This document shows, one piece after another, positions 43,806-52,970 of a DNA stretch of 64,000 bases (within the stretch, counting starts at the first letter, position 1; each line of letters begins with the position of its first letter). The position numbers and the translations under genes are program-made. The notes below the pieces were generated by a model. That model did not search any database and was not told the origin of the DNA. It was given only the letters and a program-made list of their open reading frames with translations. The stretch is taken from contig NZ_CP132339.1 in NCBI RefSeq assembly GCF_030944405.1, positions 6,572,001 to 6,636,000 of the forward strand. Reading direction: 5' to 3'. Source of the DNA: Janthinobacterium sp. J1-1. Lineage in GTDB: Bacteria > Pseudomonadota > Gammaproteobacteria > Burkholderiales > Burkholderiaceae_D.

Positions 43806-45141
43806 GATGCTCTCCAATTGCCAGGTTTTTTACAGCGGGTTGATGCGGTTTGGCGGCCTCGTCGACCGGGTCCCAGATCAGGCGCGGATCGAACTGCATC
43901 GACGCCAGCATGGTCAGCACCACCACCGCGCCAAAGGCCAGCGCGCCCGGGCCGGCCGTGATCACGGCCAGCGCGTCGAAGCGCACCAGCGCCACCGTCA
44001 GGGTCACGACGAAAATATCGAGCATCGACCAGCGGCCGATGAATTCGACCATGCGGTACAGTTTTGTGCGCTGCTCCGGGCGCCAGCGCGAACGGCGCTG
44101 CGCCGTGAACGCCAGCAGCGCCAGGGTCGCCAGTTTCAGCATGGGCACCACCACGCTGGCGATAAAGATAATGATGGCCAGGCCTTTCGAGCCGCTGGTC
44201 CAGAAGAACACCACGCCGCTCATGATGGTGTCGTCTTCCACACCAAACAGCGAGTGGGTATACATCACGGGCAGCAGGTTGGCGGGGATATACAGGATGG
44301 CGGCCGCGATCAAGAGCGCCCAGGTGCGGTTGATGCTGTCCGGATGGCGTCCATGCAAGGTGGCGCCGCAGCGCACGCAATGCGGATGCCTGGCCGTGCC
44401 GCCAGGTGGCGCCACCAGGCCGCAGCTGTGGCAGGGTAGCAGCGCGTCACCGGGCTCGAAACTTTTGTAGCGGATGCCGGGCAAGGCCTGCCGCGCCAGG
44501 TCGTCGCCCGCGTTCCACAGCGCCTTCGGGTCGAACGAGACGACGATCGCCAGCATCATGGTCAGCGCGCCAAAGGCGAACAGGCCGGGGCGCGGCACCA
44601 CCGTGGCGAGACTGGTCATCTTGATCACGGTGATCAGGATGCCGATCATCAGCACTTCCGTCATGCCCCAGGCGCGCGCCGTCTGCACCGCGCGCAGCAC
44701 CAGGCTGAAGCCGGGCACTTTCACGCCCAGCCGCAGGCCCAGCGATACATACAGCAGGGAGCCCAGTTCGATGGCGGGAAACAGCATGGTAAACAGGAAC
44801 ACCATGGTGGCCACCACCTGCATCTGCTCGTGCCACAGCACGCGGATGGCACCCAGCAGGGTGGCGCTGGAGGTCAGGCCATTGACGTCGAGTTCGACGA
44901 TGGGGAAGAACTGGGCGATCAGGAAGATGAAGGCGGCGCCCAGGGTCAGCGCCACCACGCGATTCAGGTCGGCCGACGTGCCGCGGTAGAGCACCGAGCG
45001 GCAACGCACGCAGCGCGCCTTTTCACGCGGACGCAACGGGCGCTTTCGGTACAGCACGCCGCATTCATGACAGCTGATCAGGTCGTATCTGAGCACAGTG
45101 TGTAGTTTGCCGGCACGCGGTGCGCGACTTTCCCATATCAA
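43798..45141 (-). CDS. pqiA: PqiA, integral membrane protein
   Basis: 447 residues with two homologous halves, each having a cysteine pair zinc ribbon (CHECG...CVRCRS and CHSCG...CVRCGA) followed by four membrane helices. First gene of pqiABC. The start is uncertain: TTG 45141 or GTG 45096, neither with a good ribosome site. Confidence 0.9.
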   Translation of the reverse strand: MIWESRAPRAGKLHTVLRYDLISCHECGVLYRKRPLRPREKARCVRCRSVLYRGTSADLNRVVALTLGAAFIFLIAQFFPIVELDVNGLTSSATLLGAIRVLWHEQMQVVATMVFLFTMLFPAIELGSLLYVSLGLRLGVKVPGFSLVLRAVQTARAWGMTEVLMIGILITVIKMTSLATVVPRPGLFAFGALTMMLAIVVSFDPKALWNAGDDLARQALPGIRYKSFEPGDALLPCHSCGLVAPPGGTARHPHCVRCGATLHGRHPDSINRTWALLIAAAILYIPANLLPVMYTHSLFGVEDDTIMSGVVFFWTSGSKGLAIIIFIASVVVPMLKLATLALLAFTAQRRSRWRPEQRTKLYRMVEFIGRWSMLDIFVVTLTVALVRFDALAVITAGPGALAFGAVVVLTMLASMQFDPRLIWDPVDEAAKPHQPAVKNLAIGEHHV

Positions 45142-45189
45142 TGCCAGCTATCATATTACAAACAGGCATTCTTCTGCGCCCCGTCGTGT

Positions 45190-46530
45190 CTACCGTTCGC
45201 GCAATAGCGCCTCCACCGAACGGGCGATGGCCAGGATGCGCGCGTCCCTGCCGTTCAGGCCGCAGATGGACAGGCCCACCGGCAGTTCCCCTTTGTCATG
45301 GCACGGCAGCGACAAGGCGCAGCCATCGAGGAAATTGATCACGCTGGCATTGCGCAGCACCAGGCCATTGGTGGCAAAGAAGGTCGCATCGTCGGCCTCC
45401 AGCGCCGCCACTTCCGGCGCGACGATGGCCACGCTGGGCATCAGCCAGGCGTCGTACGGCGCCAGCCTTTGCTGCGCGATGGCGCGCAAATGCGCGCGCG
45501 CGTCGAGCAGGTCCAGGTACTCGGCCGCGCCCTGCTGCTGGCCGCGCCGGATGCGGGCCGCCACGCGCTGGTCGTACTGCGCGCCGCGCGCTTCGAGCAG
45601 CTCGCGGTGCCAGTGCCACGCTTCGGCCGCCACCAGGCCGCCGCCGCCATTGATGGCCGGCAGCTGCAGCAGTTCGGGAAAATCGAACTGTTCCACCAGC
45701 GCGCCGGCCGCGCGCAACTGCGCCAGCGCGGCATCGAAGGCCTGCCGCACCTGCGCATCGACGCCGGCGCCCACAAAATCAGCGGTATAGCCGAAGCGCA
45801 GGCCGGCCAGCCTGGGCGCCTCGGTGGACAGCTCCTGGTCGGACAGCGCCGCATGCAGGATGGCGCAGCAATCGACGCTGTTGGCGATCGGGCCGGCCGA
45901 GTCCAGCGAACGTGACAGCGGCACCGTGCCCGCCAGCGGCACGGTCGCCGCCGTCGGCTTGAAGCCCGTCAGGCCGCAGAACGCGGACGGAATGCGGATC
46001 GAGCCGCCCGTATCCGTGCCCAGCGCGCCGGCCGCCATCTGCAGCGCCACCGTCACGGCGCCGCCCGAGGTGGAGCCACCGGCCACCCGGCGCTCGTCGT
46101 GCGGATTGCGCGGCGTGCCGTAATGGGGATTGAGACCCAGGCCGGAAAACGCGAATTCGCTCATGTTGCTGCGGCCCAGCAGCACGGCGCCGGCCGCCCG
46201 CAGCCGCGCCACCGCCACGGCGTCGCTGGCGGCCGGCGGCGCGTCGGTCAGCGCCAGGGACGCCGCGCTGCTGACCTGGCCGCGCACGTCGAACAGGTCC
46301 TTGATCGAAATCGGGATGCCGGCCAATGGCGACGCCACCACGCCGGCGGCGCGCAGCGCATCGCTGGCGCGCGCTTCTTTCAAAGCCTGTTCGCCGTCCA
46401 GGCTGACATAGGCATGGCCGCCCTCGGCACGGTGCGCTTCGGCGCGCGCCAGCATCGCTTGCGTGAGCGCCACGCTGGTGAGGCGTTCCGCGGCAAGGTC
46501 TGCCGCCAGTTCACGGATTGTCTTTGTCAT
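45190..46530 (-). CDS. Amidase (amidase signature family)
   Basis: 446 residues with the Ser-cisSer-Lys triad: Lys in PISIKDLFD, cis-Ser in GGSTSGGA and nucleophile in GTDTGGSIRIPSAFCG. It is not GatA, since gatB/gatC are absent and the context is catabolic: it is the last gene of a cluster with DUF2848, MFS, EthD-like and LysR genes. AAGGA precedes the ATG within the end of the DUF2848 gene. It hydrolyses an amide or cyclic amide of unknown identity. Confidence 0.85.
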   Translation of the reverse strand: MTKTIRELAADLAAERLTSVALTQAMLARAEAHRAEGGHAYVSLDGEQALKEARASDALRAAGVVASPLAGIPISIKDLFDVRGQVSSAASLALTDAPPAASDAVAVARLRAAGAVLLGRSNMSEFAFSGLGLNPHYGTPRNPHDERRVAGGSTSGGAVTVALQMAAGALGTDTGGSIRIPSAFCGLTGFKPTAATVPLAGTVPLSRSLDSAGPIANSVDCCAILHAALSDQELSTEAPRLAGLRFGYTADFVGAGVDAQVRQAFDAALAQLRAAGALVEQFDFPELLQLPAINGGGGLVAAEAWHWHRELLEARGAQYDQRVAARIRRGQQQGAAEYLDLLDARAHLRAIAQQRLAPYDAWLMPSVAIVAPEVAALEADDATFFATNGLVLRNASVINFLDGCALSLPCHDKGELPVGLSICGLNGRDARILAIARSVEALLRER

Positions 46531-46533
46531 CTC

Positions 46534-47211
46534 TTATCCTTCCACGGGCAGGGTTTGCACCGCATAGCGATGCCGCAGGCGGCGCTGCAAGGCTGGATCA
46601 TACAGCTCCAGCTCAAAGGCGTCGCCATGGCCCATCTCGCCGATGATGGGCTGGGTGCCGCAGAACATGGCGCTGCCGACCGGCAGCGTGGCTTGTCCCG
46701 TGTAGCGCCTGATCAAATCGTCCGGCGCCAGCATGCGCGTCACCAGCCCTTCCTGGTACAGCGCGGGGGCGCCATCGCGCTCGCGCCACGCGCGCATCTG
46801 CAACTGATCCCAGTGGCCGGCCACGTCCTCGTGGCGCCACAGGGTAGCGCCCACCGGTTTGCCGCACATCTGTTTCGACACCGTCACGCCATAGCTTTCC
46901 ACCTTGCGGTCGGTATGGTCGGAGCCGATGCCGACCAGCAGGCCCAATGGCGTCGAGAACAGCACGAATTCGGCCTCGCCCGAGGAGTCCGTGCCCGGCA
47001 CTTCGATGGCGGCGTCGCTTGAGAGCAGCGCGGCCGCCACGCGGTAAAAAGTCGGCACGCTTTTCGGGCGCGCCACGCCGATCGCTTCCAGTTCGGCGAT
47101 ATGGTGTTCGACCATGGCCGCGTCGCGGCCGGTCCAGCCGGCGATGATCAGCTGGTCGATGTCAAAAGTCACGGGGCCGTGGCCGGCCAGTGTAAAGTGC
47201 AGTGTCGTCAT
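46534..47211 (-). CDS. DUF2848 protein
   Basis: 225 residues from ATG 47211 (MTTLHFTLAGHGPVTFDIDQLIIAGWTGRD). The body (PKSVPTFYRVAAALL, GSDHTDRKVESYGV, PVGSAMFCGTQPIIG) matches DUF2848, a family resembling fumarylacetoacetate-hydrolase folds. It starts 1 bp after the MFS gene and ends 3 bp before the amidase, so it is tightly operonic. Likely an enzyme of the same pathway. Confidence 0.78.
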   Translation of the reverse strand: MTTLHFTLAGHGPVTFDIDQLIIAGWTGRDAAMVEHHIAELEAIGVARPKSVPTFYRVAAALLSSDAAIEVPGTDSSGEAEFVLFSTPLGLLVGIGSDHTDRKVESYGVTVSKQMCGKPVGATLWRHEDVAGHWDQLQMRAWRERDGAPALYQEGLVTRMLAPDDLIRRYTGQATLPVGSAMFCGTQPIIGEMGHGDAFELELYDPALQRRLRHRYAVQTLPVEG

Positions 47212-47212
47212 G

Positions 47213-48535
47213 TCATTCCTCCAGTGGGCCACGGCCCGTCTCACGCGCGGCATAGACGGCCGCGCCGGTGACCAGCAGCGCGGCGGCCACATACAGCGAC
47301 ACGGCCACGGTGCTCGCATACGAGCGGTACAGGCTGGCGATGATCAGCGGTGCAAAGCCGCCGCCGATCACGCCGGCCAGGGTGTAGGCCAGCGAGGACC
47401 CCGCATAGCGCACCCGGGTCGGGAACTGCTCGATCACGAACGCGGCCTGCGGGCCGTACATGATGGCGTGGATGACCAGGCCCACCACCACGGCGATGAC
47501 GATGGCGGCCGGACTGGCCGTGTCGAGCAGGGTGAAGAAGGCAAACGCCCACACCAGGCCCAGCACGGCGCCCAGCGCATACACGGGGCGCCGGCCGATA
47601 CGGTCCGACAGCGCGCCGAACAGCGGTACAGCCAATGCGTTGCAGGCGGTGCCGATCATGATGGCCGTCAGGGCCAGGGTCGACGACAGGTGCAGTACGG
47701 TCGTCACATAGGTCAGCGTAAACACCACCACCAGCGCATACAGCACGTCCGAGCCGATGCGCACGCCGCCGGCGATCAGCAGGCGGCGCCAGTAGAGGCG
47801 CAGCACATCGCCGATCGGCGCTTCCGCTTTCGCATCCTGCTGGTCCAGTTCCTTGAACAGGGGCGTCTCTTCGATGCCGCTGCGTATCCACATGCCGAAC
47901 ACCACCAGCAGCAGGCTGGCGACAAACGGAATGCGCCAGCCCCAGGCCATAAAGTCCTCATGCGGCAGCAGGTAGGTGATCAGGCCGATGCAGCCGGTCG
48001 CCAGCAGGGTGCCGAACGACGGCCCGACCTGGGTCCACGAAGCATTGCGCCCGCGCTTGTCCGGTGCGCCATGTTCGACCGAGATCAGCACGGCGCCGGC
48101 CCATTCGCCGCCGAGGGCGATGCCCTGCACGAAGCGCAGCGCCACCAGCAGAACCGGGCTCCAGATGCCGGCCGTTTCATAAGTCGGCAACAGGCCCATC
48201 AGGCCGGTCGTCACGCCCATCAGCATCAGGGTCACCACCAGCACGAAGCGGCGTCCCAGCTTGTCGCCCAGGTGGCCGAAGATCACGCCGCCGATGGGAC
48301 GCGACACATAACCGACCGCATAGGTGGAAAACGCCAGGATGGTGCCCGTCAGCGGGTCGAACGACGGGAAGAACAGGTGGTTGAAGATCAGCGCCGCCAT
48401 GGTGTTGTAGACCGTGAAGTCATACCATTCCAGGGTGGTGCCGACCATGCTGGCCGTGGCCAGGCGGCCGGTCTTGGCCTTCCCGGCGGCGGCCGGGGCG
48501 GCGTGTGTATCGCTTGCCGTGGTAAATGTCGTCAT
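47213..48535 (-). CDS. MFS transporter, MHS family
   Basis: 440 residues, 12 membrane helices. GHLGDKLGRRFVLVVTLMLMG between helices 2 and 3, and a mirrored GALSDRIGRRPVYALGAVLG, are the MHS (metabolite:H+ symporter) motifs also seen in ShiA and ProP. Probably imports the substrate of the adjacent amidase. Confidence 0.88.
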   Translation of the reverse strand: MTTFTTASDTHAAPAAAGKAKTGRLATASMVGTTLEWYDFTVYNTMAALIFNHLFFPSFDPLTGTILAFSTYAVGYVSRPIGGVIFGHLGDKLGRRFVLVVTLMLMGVTTGLMGLLPTYETAGIWSPVLLVALRFVQGIALGGEWAGAVLISVEHGAPDKRGRNASWTQVGPSFGTLLATGCIGLITYLLPHEDFMAWGWRIPFVASLLLVVFGMWIRSGIEETPLFKELDQQDAKAEAPIGDVLRLYWRRLLIAGGVRIGSDVLYALVVVFTLTYVTTVLHLSSTLALTAIMIGTACNALAVPLFGALSDRIGRRPVYALGAVLGLVWAFAFFTLLDTASPAAIVIAVVVGLVIHAIMYGPQAAFVIEQFPTRVRYAGSSLAYTLAGVIGGGFAPLIIASLYRSYASTVAVSLYVAAALLVTGAAVYAARETGRGPLEE

Positions 48536-48637
48536 TGCCTACCTCTCGTCAGTTTTTTATTGCAGCTCCGGCGCGCGGTGCGGTGCCGCGCGCCGTGGTC
48601 TGTGTCTCGTTTTATCGGTGCAGCGACAGCCGTTTTC

Positions 48638-49312
48638 TTACGCAGCCCGCAGGTCGGTGTCGCGCAGCTGCCACGACAACTGCAAGATGGCCGCCTCCTC
48701 AGGATCGAGGCCCAGCGCCGCGCTGGCCTGGGTCACCGCCGCCACGGCCGCGCTTTCGGACGAGGCGTCGATCAGGAACAGCGGATCGAGCACGCGGCCC
48801 TCCTTCCGCTCGGCCGGCAAGGGGCCGGACAGGTTGGCATCGGGCGTCAGCAGGCGCGCATATATCACGCCGTCGAGCTGCAGCAGCGCGCGGCCCAATT
48901 CTGCCACCCTGGCCACCGCCGCGCCGTCCTGGCCGATGGCACTGGCGCCCAGGCGCAGCACGGCCAGCCAGGCGCCCGTGCCGGCACCGGCTTCGGCCTC
49001 GATCGCGCACACGCGGCGCATCGGGTCGCGCATGCGCTCCAGGTTGGTCAATGACCACGGCGTCTGCTGGCCGAAAGCCTTGAAGTAGTCCGGCGTCTGG
49101 AAGGCATTGAGCGACGTGGTGCGGTACAGGCCCAGGTATTTGCGCGGACCGCGCACGCTCTGGTAGCGCGTGCCGCTGACGAAACCGGGGATGCGCACGC
49201 GTTCTTCCACGTGTTCGCGGTCGTACCAGCGGTTGAAATCGAGTTCGTGTTCCGGGTCGGCGCTGGTCCAGACAAACAGGATGCCGGGCAAGGTAGGGGT
49301 GGAAGTGGTCAT
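48638..49312 (-). CDS. EthD/DUF4286-like protein
   Basis: 224 residues from ATG 49312 (MTTSTPTLPGILFVWTSADP). The segment LDFNRWYDREHVEERVRIPGF is typical of EthD-like ferredoxin-fold dimers, and a second similar half (VYARLLTPDAN, LFLIDASSES) follows. Between LysR and MFS genes on the same strand. May act as an isomerase or binding protein in the pathway. Confidence 0.65.
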   Translation of the reverse strand: MTTSTPTLPGILFVWTSADPEHELDFNRWYDREHVEERVRIPGFVSGTRYQSVRGPRKYLGLYRTTSLNAFQTPDYFKAFGQQTPWSLTNLERMRDPMRRVCAIEAEAGAGTGAWLAVLRLGASAIGQDGAAVARVAELGRALLQLDGVIYARLLTPDANLSGPLPAERKEGRVLDPLFLIDASSESAAVAAVTQASAALGLDPEEAAILQLSWQLRDTDLRAA

Positions 49313-49376
49313 GATAATCCGTTCGATGGTGGGTGCAGTCCCAGAATAGGGGGCGGCCCAGCGCATGGCAAACGGG

Positions 49377-50333
49377 TTATTCTGAACGCGACTGATAAGT
49401 TTTTCTTGTGGCTGGCCCGCTCACCCCATAAGCGTCGCCAAGTCCCAGCGTAAACCTGGCCGCCTCCTCGCATGCCAGCATGGCCACCAGCTGGATCGCT
49501 TCAGTCGTCAGGTCCTCGCTGTAGCTGATCACGATGCGCTGCGGCGCCAGTACGCTGGCGCACGGGATCAGCGCGATATGGCCCTGCTCGATCTCTTCGC
49601 GCAGGGGCGCCAGCGGCAGCACGGCGATGCCGAAGCCCGCTTTCACCAGGCGCACGATGGCCGAAATCGAGCTGACGCAATGCACCCGGCCCAGCTGCAC
49701 GCCCTCGTCCTGGCACAGGGCCTTCAAGGCCGAATGCGGCTGCGAGCCGCGGTTCATGGTGATGATGGGGTGCTGCGCCAGTTGCGTCACGGTGAATGGC
49801 GTGCCGGTATCGGGCCAGTCGGCCTTTCTACCCGCCCAGCCCATGGCGATGGCGCCGCTGCCGGTGCTGCGGATATGGTCGCCCGTCAGCATGTCGGTCT
49901 GCAGCGCGATATCGAGTTCGCCCTGCTGCAGTTGCTCGTGCAGGCGGCGCGTCGATTCGGACGTCAGCTGGATCTCGATGCCGGGGTAGCGTTCCTGCAC
50001 CCGCTGCAGGAACGGAATCAGCCAGGTGTGGACGATGGTTTCGATCACGCCGATGCGCACTTCGCCCGTGATGTGCGACGGCGAGGAATTGGCCGCATAC
50101 ATGTCGCGGCACAGTTCCAGCATGCGTTCGGCATAGCCGAGCAGGTTGCGCCCGGCGAAGGTCAGGCGGATTTCACGCGCGTCGCGGTCGAACAGGCGCG
50201 TGCCGAAGTCCTGCTCCAGCGAGGCGATGCGGTTCGAGATGGCCGCCTGCGTGATATGCAGCTTGTCGGCCGCCGTACGGAAACTGCCCAGCCGCGCGGC
50301 CCAGACAAACGCTTCGAGAAAACGGGTATTCAA
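49377..50333 (-). CDS. LysR-family regulator
   Basis: 318 residues, HTH at 5-65 (FRTAADKLHITQAAISNRIASLEQDFGTRLFDR), effector domain after 90. It is 64 bp upstream of the EthD-like gene on the same strand and likely controls the catabolic cluster. Confidence 0.86.
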   Translation of the reverse strand: MNTRFLEAFVWAARLGSFRTAADKLHITQAAISNRIASLEQDFGTRLFDRDAREIRLTFAGRNLLGYAERMLELCRDMYAANSSPSHITGEVRIGVIETIVHTWLIPFLQRVQERYPGIEIQLTSESTRRLHEQLQQGELDIALQTDMLTGDHIRSTGSGAIAMGWAGRKADWPDTGTPFTVTQLAQHPIITMNRGSQPHSALKALCQDEGVQLGRVHCVSSISAIVRLVKAGFGIAVLPLAPLREEIEQGHIALIPCASVLAPQRIVISYSEDLTTEAIQLVAMLACEEAARFTLGLGDAYGVSGPATRKTYQSRSE

Positions 50334-50405
50334 TTTGGCTCTTCAATCAATGAGGTTCTTCTTCACGGGTGGTGAGTTCGCCCCATTGTATGCCAAAGCA
50401 CGGCC

Positions 50406-50588
50406 CTATTTCGCTGCCAGGAAGTCCAGCAGGGCCAGCGCCACGCTGCCCAGCAACAGCAGCACAGCCAGCACACGCATGAAGCCAAAGCTGCTGCGCG
50501 TACCGTGCTGGTGTTCCAGCCAGGCCGTCCACAGGCAGCACAGTCCCAATAGTCCCGACAGCAGGGCATACATCGCAAGATTGCTCAT
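50406..50588 (-). CDS. Small membrane protein (60 aa)
   Basis: Two hydrophobic segments separated by a short polar loop (EHQHGTRSS). It follows sugE by 12 bp, so probably shares the guanidine-controlled transcript. Its last eight residues, LLDFLAAK, are identical to the C-terminus of the M20 peptidase 1.3 kb away, within a 25-bp perfect DNA repeat. No family recognised. Confidence 0.55.
   Translation of the reverse strand: MSNLAMYALLSGLLGLCCLWTAWLEHQHGTRSSFGFMRVLAVLLLLGSVALALLDFLAAK
50410..50434. repeat. 25-bp direct repeat, copy 1
   Basis: Identical to 51739-51763. Each copy covers the last codons of a minus-strand gene (LLDFLAAK). Similarity continues imperfectly on both sides, mostly at synonymous positions. 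Confidence 0.85.
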
Positions 50589-50600
50589 GGGTTCACGCGA

Positions 50601-50921
50601 TCAGTGCGCCGATGACAATTTCATCAACACCAGTCCGGCGGCGATCAGGGCCACCGCACAGACGCGCGCCACGCTCAGCTGCTCGCCCAGAAAGACGATG
50701 CCGACCACGAAGGCGCCGATGGCGCCGATACCGGTCCAGATGGCATACGCCGTCCCCAGCGGAATGGTTTTCATCGCCATCGACAGCAGCGCAAAACTGG
50801 CGATCATCATCACCAGCGTGACGCTGGACGCCCACGGCTTCGTGAAGCCCTCGGACAGCTTCATCGAGTATGCCCACACCACTTCAAACAAACCCGCTAC
50901 CAGCAAGAACAACCAGGCCAT
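50601..50921 (-). CDS. sugE: SMR-family guanidinium exporter
   Basis: 106 residues, four membrane helices, from ATG 50921 (MAWLFLLVAGLFEVVWAYSMK) with the essential glutamate Glu13 in helix 1 and AAGGAG upstream. The helix-3/4 segment GTAYAIWTGIGAIGAFVVGI is the SugE/Gdx type rather than the EmrE type. Gdx proteins export guanidinium in exchange for protons. The leader carries a guanidine-II riboswitch, which supports this function strongly. Confidence 0.92.
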   Translation of the reverse strand: MAWLFLLVAGLFEVVWAYSMKLSEGFTKPWASSVTLVMMIASFALLSMAMKTIPLGTAYAIWTGIGAIGAFVVGIVFLGEQLSVARVCAVALIAAGLVLMKLSSAH

Positions 50922-50937
50922 CGCACTTCTCCTTGTA

Positions 50938-50985
50938 CCGGGCCGTCCCGGAAAACATTCCCGATCCCGGGGGAGGTCGTCCTCC
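50938..50985 (-). ncRNA. Guanidine-II (mini-ykkC) riboswitch
   Basis: On the minus strand two GC-rich hairpins each carry an ACGR tetraloop: GGAGG-ACGA-CCTCC (50985-50972) and CCGGG-ACGG-CCCGG (50951-50938). This paired-hairpin ACGR architecture defines mini-ykkC. It ends 3 bases before the AAGGAG of sugE (50929-50934), so guanidine binding can control ribosome access. Confidence 0.9.
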
Positions 50986-51003
50986 TGCTCAAAAGATGGT
51001 GCC

Positions 51004-51032
51004 ATTCTAGTTCAGTCATTTTTATAATACAA
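51004..51032 (-). promoter_or_regulatory. Candidate sigma-70 promoter of sugE
   Basis: TTGTAT and TAGAAT, 17 bp apart, read toward the riboswitch. Transcription would start near 50997, giving a leader that contains both hairpins. Confidence 0.55.
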
Positions 51033-51133
51033 CTGTTATGTTAAAAAGAATGAACATCCATGCCCTGGACGATCCACGCCAGGCCACAGGGTACGCATGC
51101 TATGATTTATGCCCTCTCCGGACGATCGACACG

Positions 51134-51724
51134 ATGCCAAAAATTGTAGACCACGAAGCGCGCAAGGCGGAAATCAGCCGCATGATACTGCGCGCGATTG
51201 CCAAGCAGGGCATCAACAATGTCACCGTGCGCAGCATTGCAAAGGAAGGCGGCGTGAGCAGCGGCACACTGGCGCACTATTTCAGCGACAAGAACGAGAT
51301 GATCAATTTTGCGATCGAAGCGCTCACCGAGGGCGTGTACGTACGCATCGGGCAGAGGATGGCGGCCTGCCGCACCGCAATGGAGAAGATCAGGGTCATC
51401 GTCGACGAGCACCTGCCCTCGCCCGCCGAGGAGTCGATGGCCATGATTTCACTGGCCTTCTGGAGCAGCGCCGTCCACGATGCGGCACTGGCCGAGCGTT
51501 TTGTGCAGATCTACGATCGCTGGCGCGGCTACCTGGAGCGCCACCTGCGCGAAGCGGTCAAGCTGGGCGAAATCGCCCCCGTGGCCAGCATCAAGGATGA
51601 AGTCGACCTGATCGTCGCCCTGACGGACGGTTTCCTGGTTTCCTACACCCTCAATCCACAGCATTTTTCAGCCGCGCGCCGCGCCAGGATGACCGAGCAG
51701 ATTTTTGCGCGCCTGACTGCCTGA
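51134..51724 (+). CDS. TetR/BetI-type regulator
   Basis: 196 residues from ATG 51134 (MPKIVDHEARKAEISRMILRA); an earlier in-frame start at 51038 is less likely. HTH VTVRSIAKEGGVSSGTLAHYFSDKNEM at about 24-50, then a helical ligand domain of the BetI C-terminal type. Divergent from sugE and convergent with the M20 gene; either could be a target. Confidence 0.82.
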   Translation: MPKIVDHEARKAEISRMILRAIAKQGINNVTVRSIAKEGGVSSGTLAHYFSDKNEMINFAIEALTEGVYVRIGQRMAACRTAMEKIRVIVDEHLPSPAEESMAMISLAFWSSAVHDAALAERFVQIYDRWRGYLERHLREAVKLGEIAPVASIKDEVDLIVALTDGFLVSYTLNPQHFSAARRARMTEQIFARLTA

Positions 51725-51734
51725 GACCCTGGCC

Positions 51735-52970
51735 TTACTTCGCTGCCAGGAAGTCCAGCAGGGTCAATGCAACGATCTTGCTGGCACGGCGCAAATCCTC
51801 CAGCGCCAGCCGCTCGTCGGCCTTTTTCGCATTCGACTCGGGCACCGTGCGCGGACCTGCGCCATACAGCACGGCGGGAATGCCATGCTCGCCGTACAGG
51901 CGCGCGTCCGCATACAGCGGCGTGCCCTGCGCGGGAATGGTCTCGCCCAGAACCGCCAGCGCATTCTTCTGCAGATTGGCCACCAGCTGTTCCGAGCCCG
52001 GCAAGGGCCGCAGCGCATGCGACAGCAGCAGCCGGCGGATCTCGATGCGGATGCCCGGCTCGCCCTGCACGGCGTCCTCGATCAGCGCGCGCACCTGCGC
52101 TTCGACCGCCACCGGGTCCTCTTCGGGAATCATGCGGCGGTCCATCTTCATGGTGACCTTGCCCGGCACCACATTGGTATTGGTGCCGCCGTCGATGCGG
52201 CCCACCAGCATGGTCGGCGAGTCGATGCCGGGCACGGTCGATTTGATTTTTTTCAGCTCGGGCAGCTGGCCGTAGAGGGCGTTCAGGATCTTGCTGGCCG
52301 CCTGCAGCGCATCGACGCCGGTTTCCGGCATGGCGCCGTGACCGGACTTGCCGTGCACCGTGATTTCCAGCTGCAGGCAGGCGTTATGGGCCGTGACGAT
52401 GTTGTAGCTGAAGCCGGCCGCGATGACGAAATCGGGCTTGGTCAATTTTTGCTCGAGCAGCCAGCCCGGGCCCAGCAGGCCGCCGAATTCCTCGTCATAC
52501 GTAAAGTGCAATTCCAGCTGGCCTTGCAAGGGAATGCCCAGCGCCTCCAACGCGCGCGTGGCAAACACATAGGTGGCGAAATCGCTTTTCGAGACGGCCG
52601 CCGCGCGCCCGTACAGGTAGCCGTCAACCACTTGCGCGCCATAAGGCGGATAGGTCCAGTTGTCGCCGGGCGGCACCACGTCGCCGTGGGCGTTCAGGGC
52701 CACGGTGGGGCCACCGGCCGCGTACGGCCGGCGCACGATCAGGTTGGTGATGCTTTGCATGCCATACGCCTCGACCTGCTCGCTGGGTACCGCATGCTGC
52801 TCGGCCTCCCAGCCGTAGGCTTCCAGCAGTTGCGCCACCCTGGCCGCATGCGGCGCGTTATTGCCCGGCGGCGTGTCGGTGGGCACTTGCACCACCTGTT
52901 GCAGGAAAGCGACTTCCTCGTCGAAGTGGGCGTCGATCCAGGCCGTGATTTGTTGTTCTTGCGTGCTCAT
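51735..52970 (-). CDS. M20-family metallopeptidase/deacylase
   Basis: 411 residues. Metal-site motifs ALNAHGDVVPPG, TYDEEFGGLLG and the dimerisation-domain segment HGKSGHGAMPETGVDAL are typical of ArgE/DapE-like hydrolases. It overlaps puuD by ATGA and so is part of the urate operon. The substrate may be a ureido or N-acyl intermediate of purine breakdown, but this is inference. Its 3' end forms copy 2 of the 25-bp repeat. Confidence 0.8.
   Translation of the reverse strand: MSTQEQQITAWIDAHFDEEVAFLQQVVQVPTDTPPGNNAPHAARVAQLLEAYGWEAEQHAVPSEQVEAYGMQSITNLIVRRPYAAGGPTVALNAHGDVVPPGDNWTYPPYGAQVVDGYLYGRAAAVSKSDFATYVFATRALEALGIPLQGQLELHFTYDEEFGGLLGPGWLLEQKLTKPDFVIAAGFSYNIVTAHNACLQLEITVHGKSGHGAMPETGVDALQAASKILNALYGQLPELKKIKSTVPGIDSPTMLVGRIDGGTNTNVVPGKVTMKMDRRMIPEEDPVAVEAQVRALIEDAVQGEPGIRIEIRRLLLSHALRPLPGSEQLVANLQKNALAVLGETIPAQGTPLYADARLYGEHGIPAVLYGAGPRTVPESNAKKADERLALEDLRRASKIVALTLLDFLAAK
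51739..51763. repeat. 25-bp direct repeat, copy 2
   Basis: Identical to 50410-50434; encodes the C-terminal LLDFLAAK of the M20 peptidase. Confidence 0.85.
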
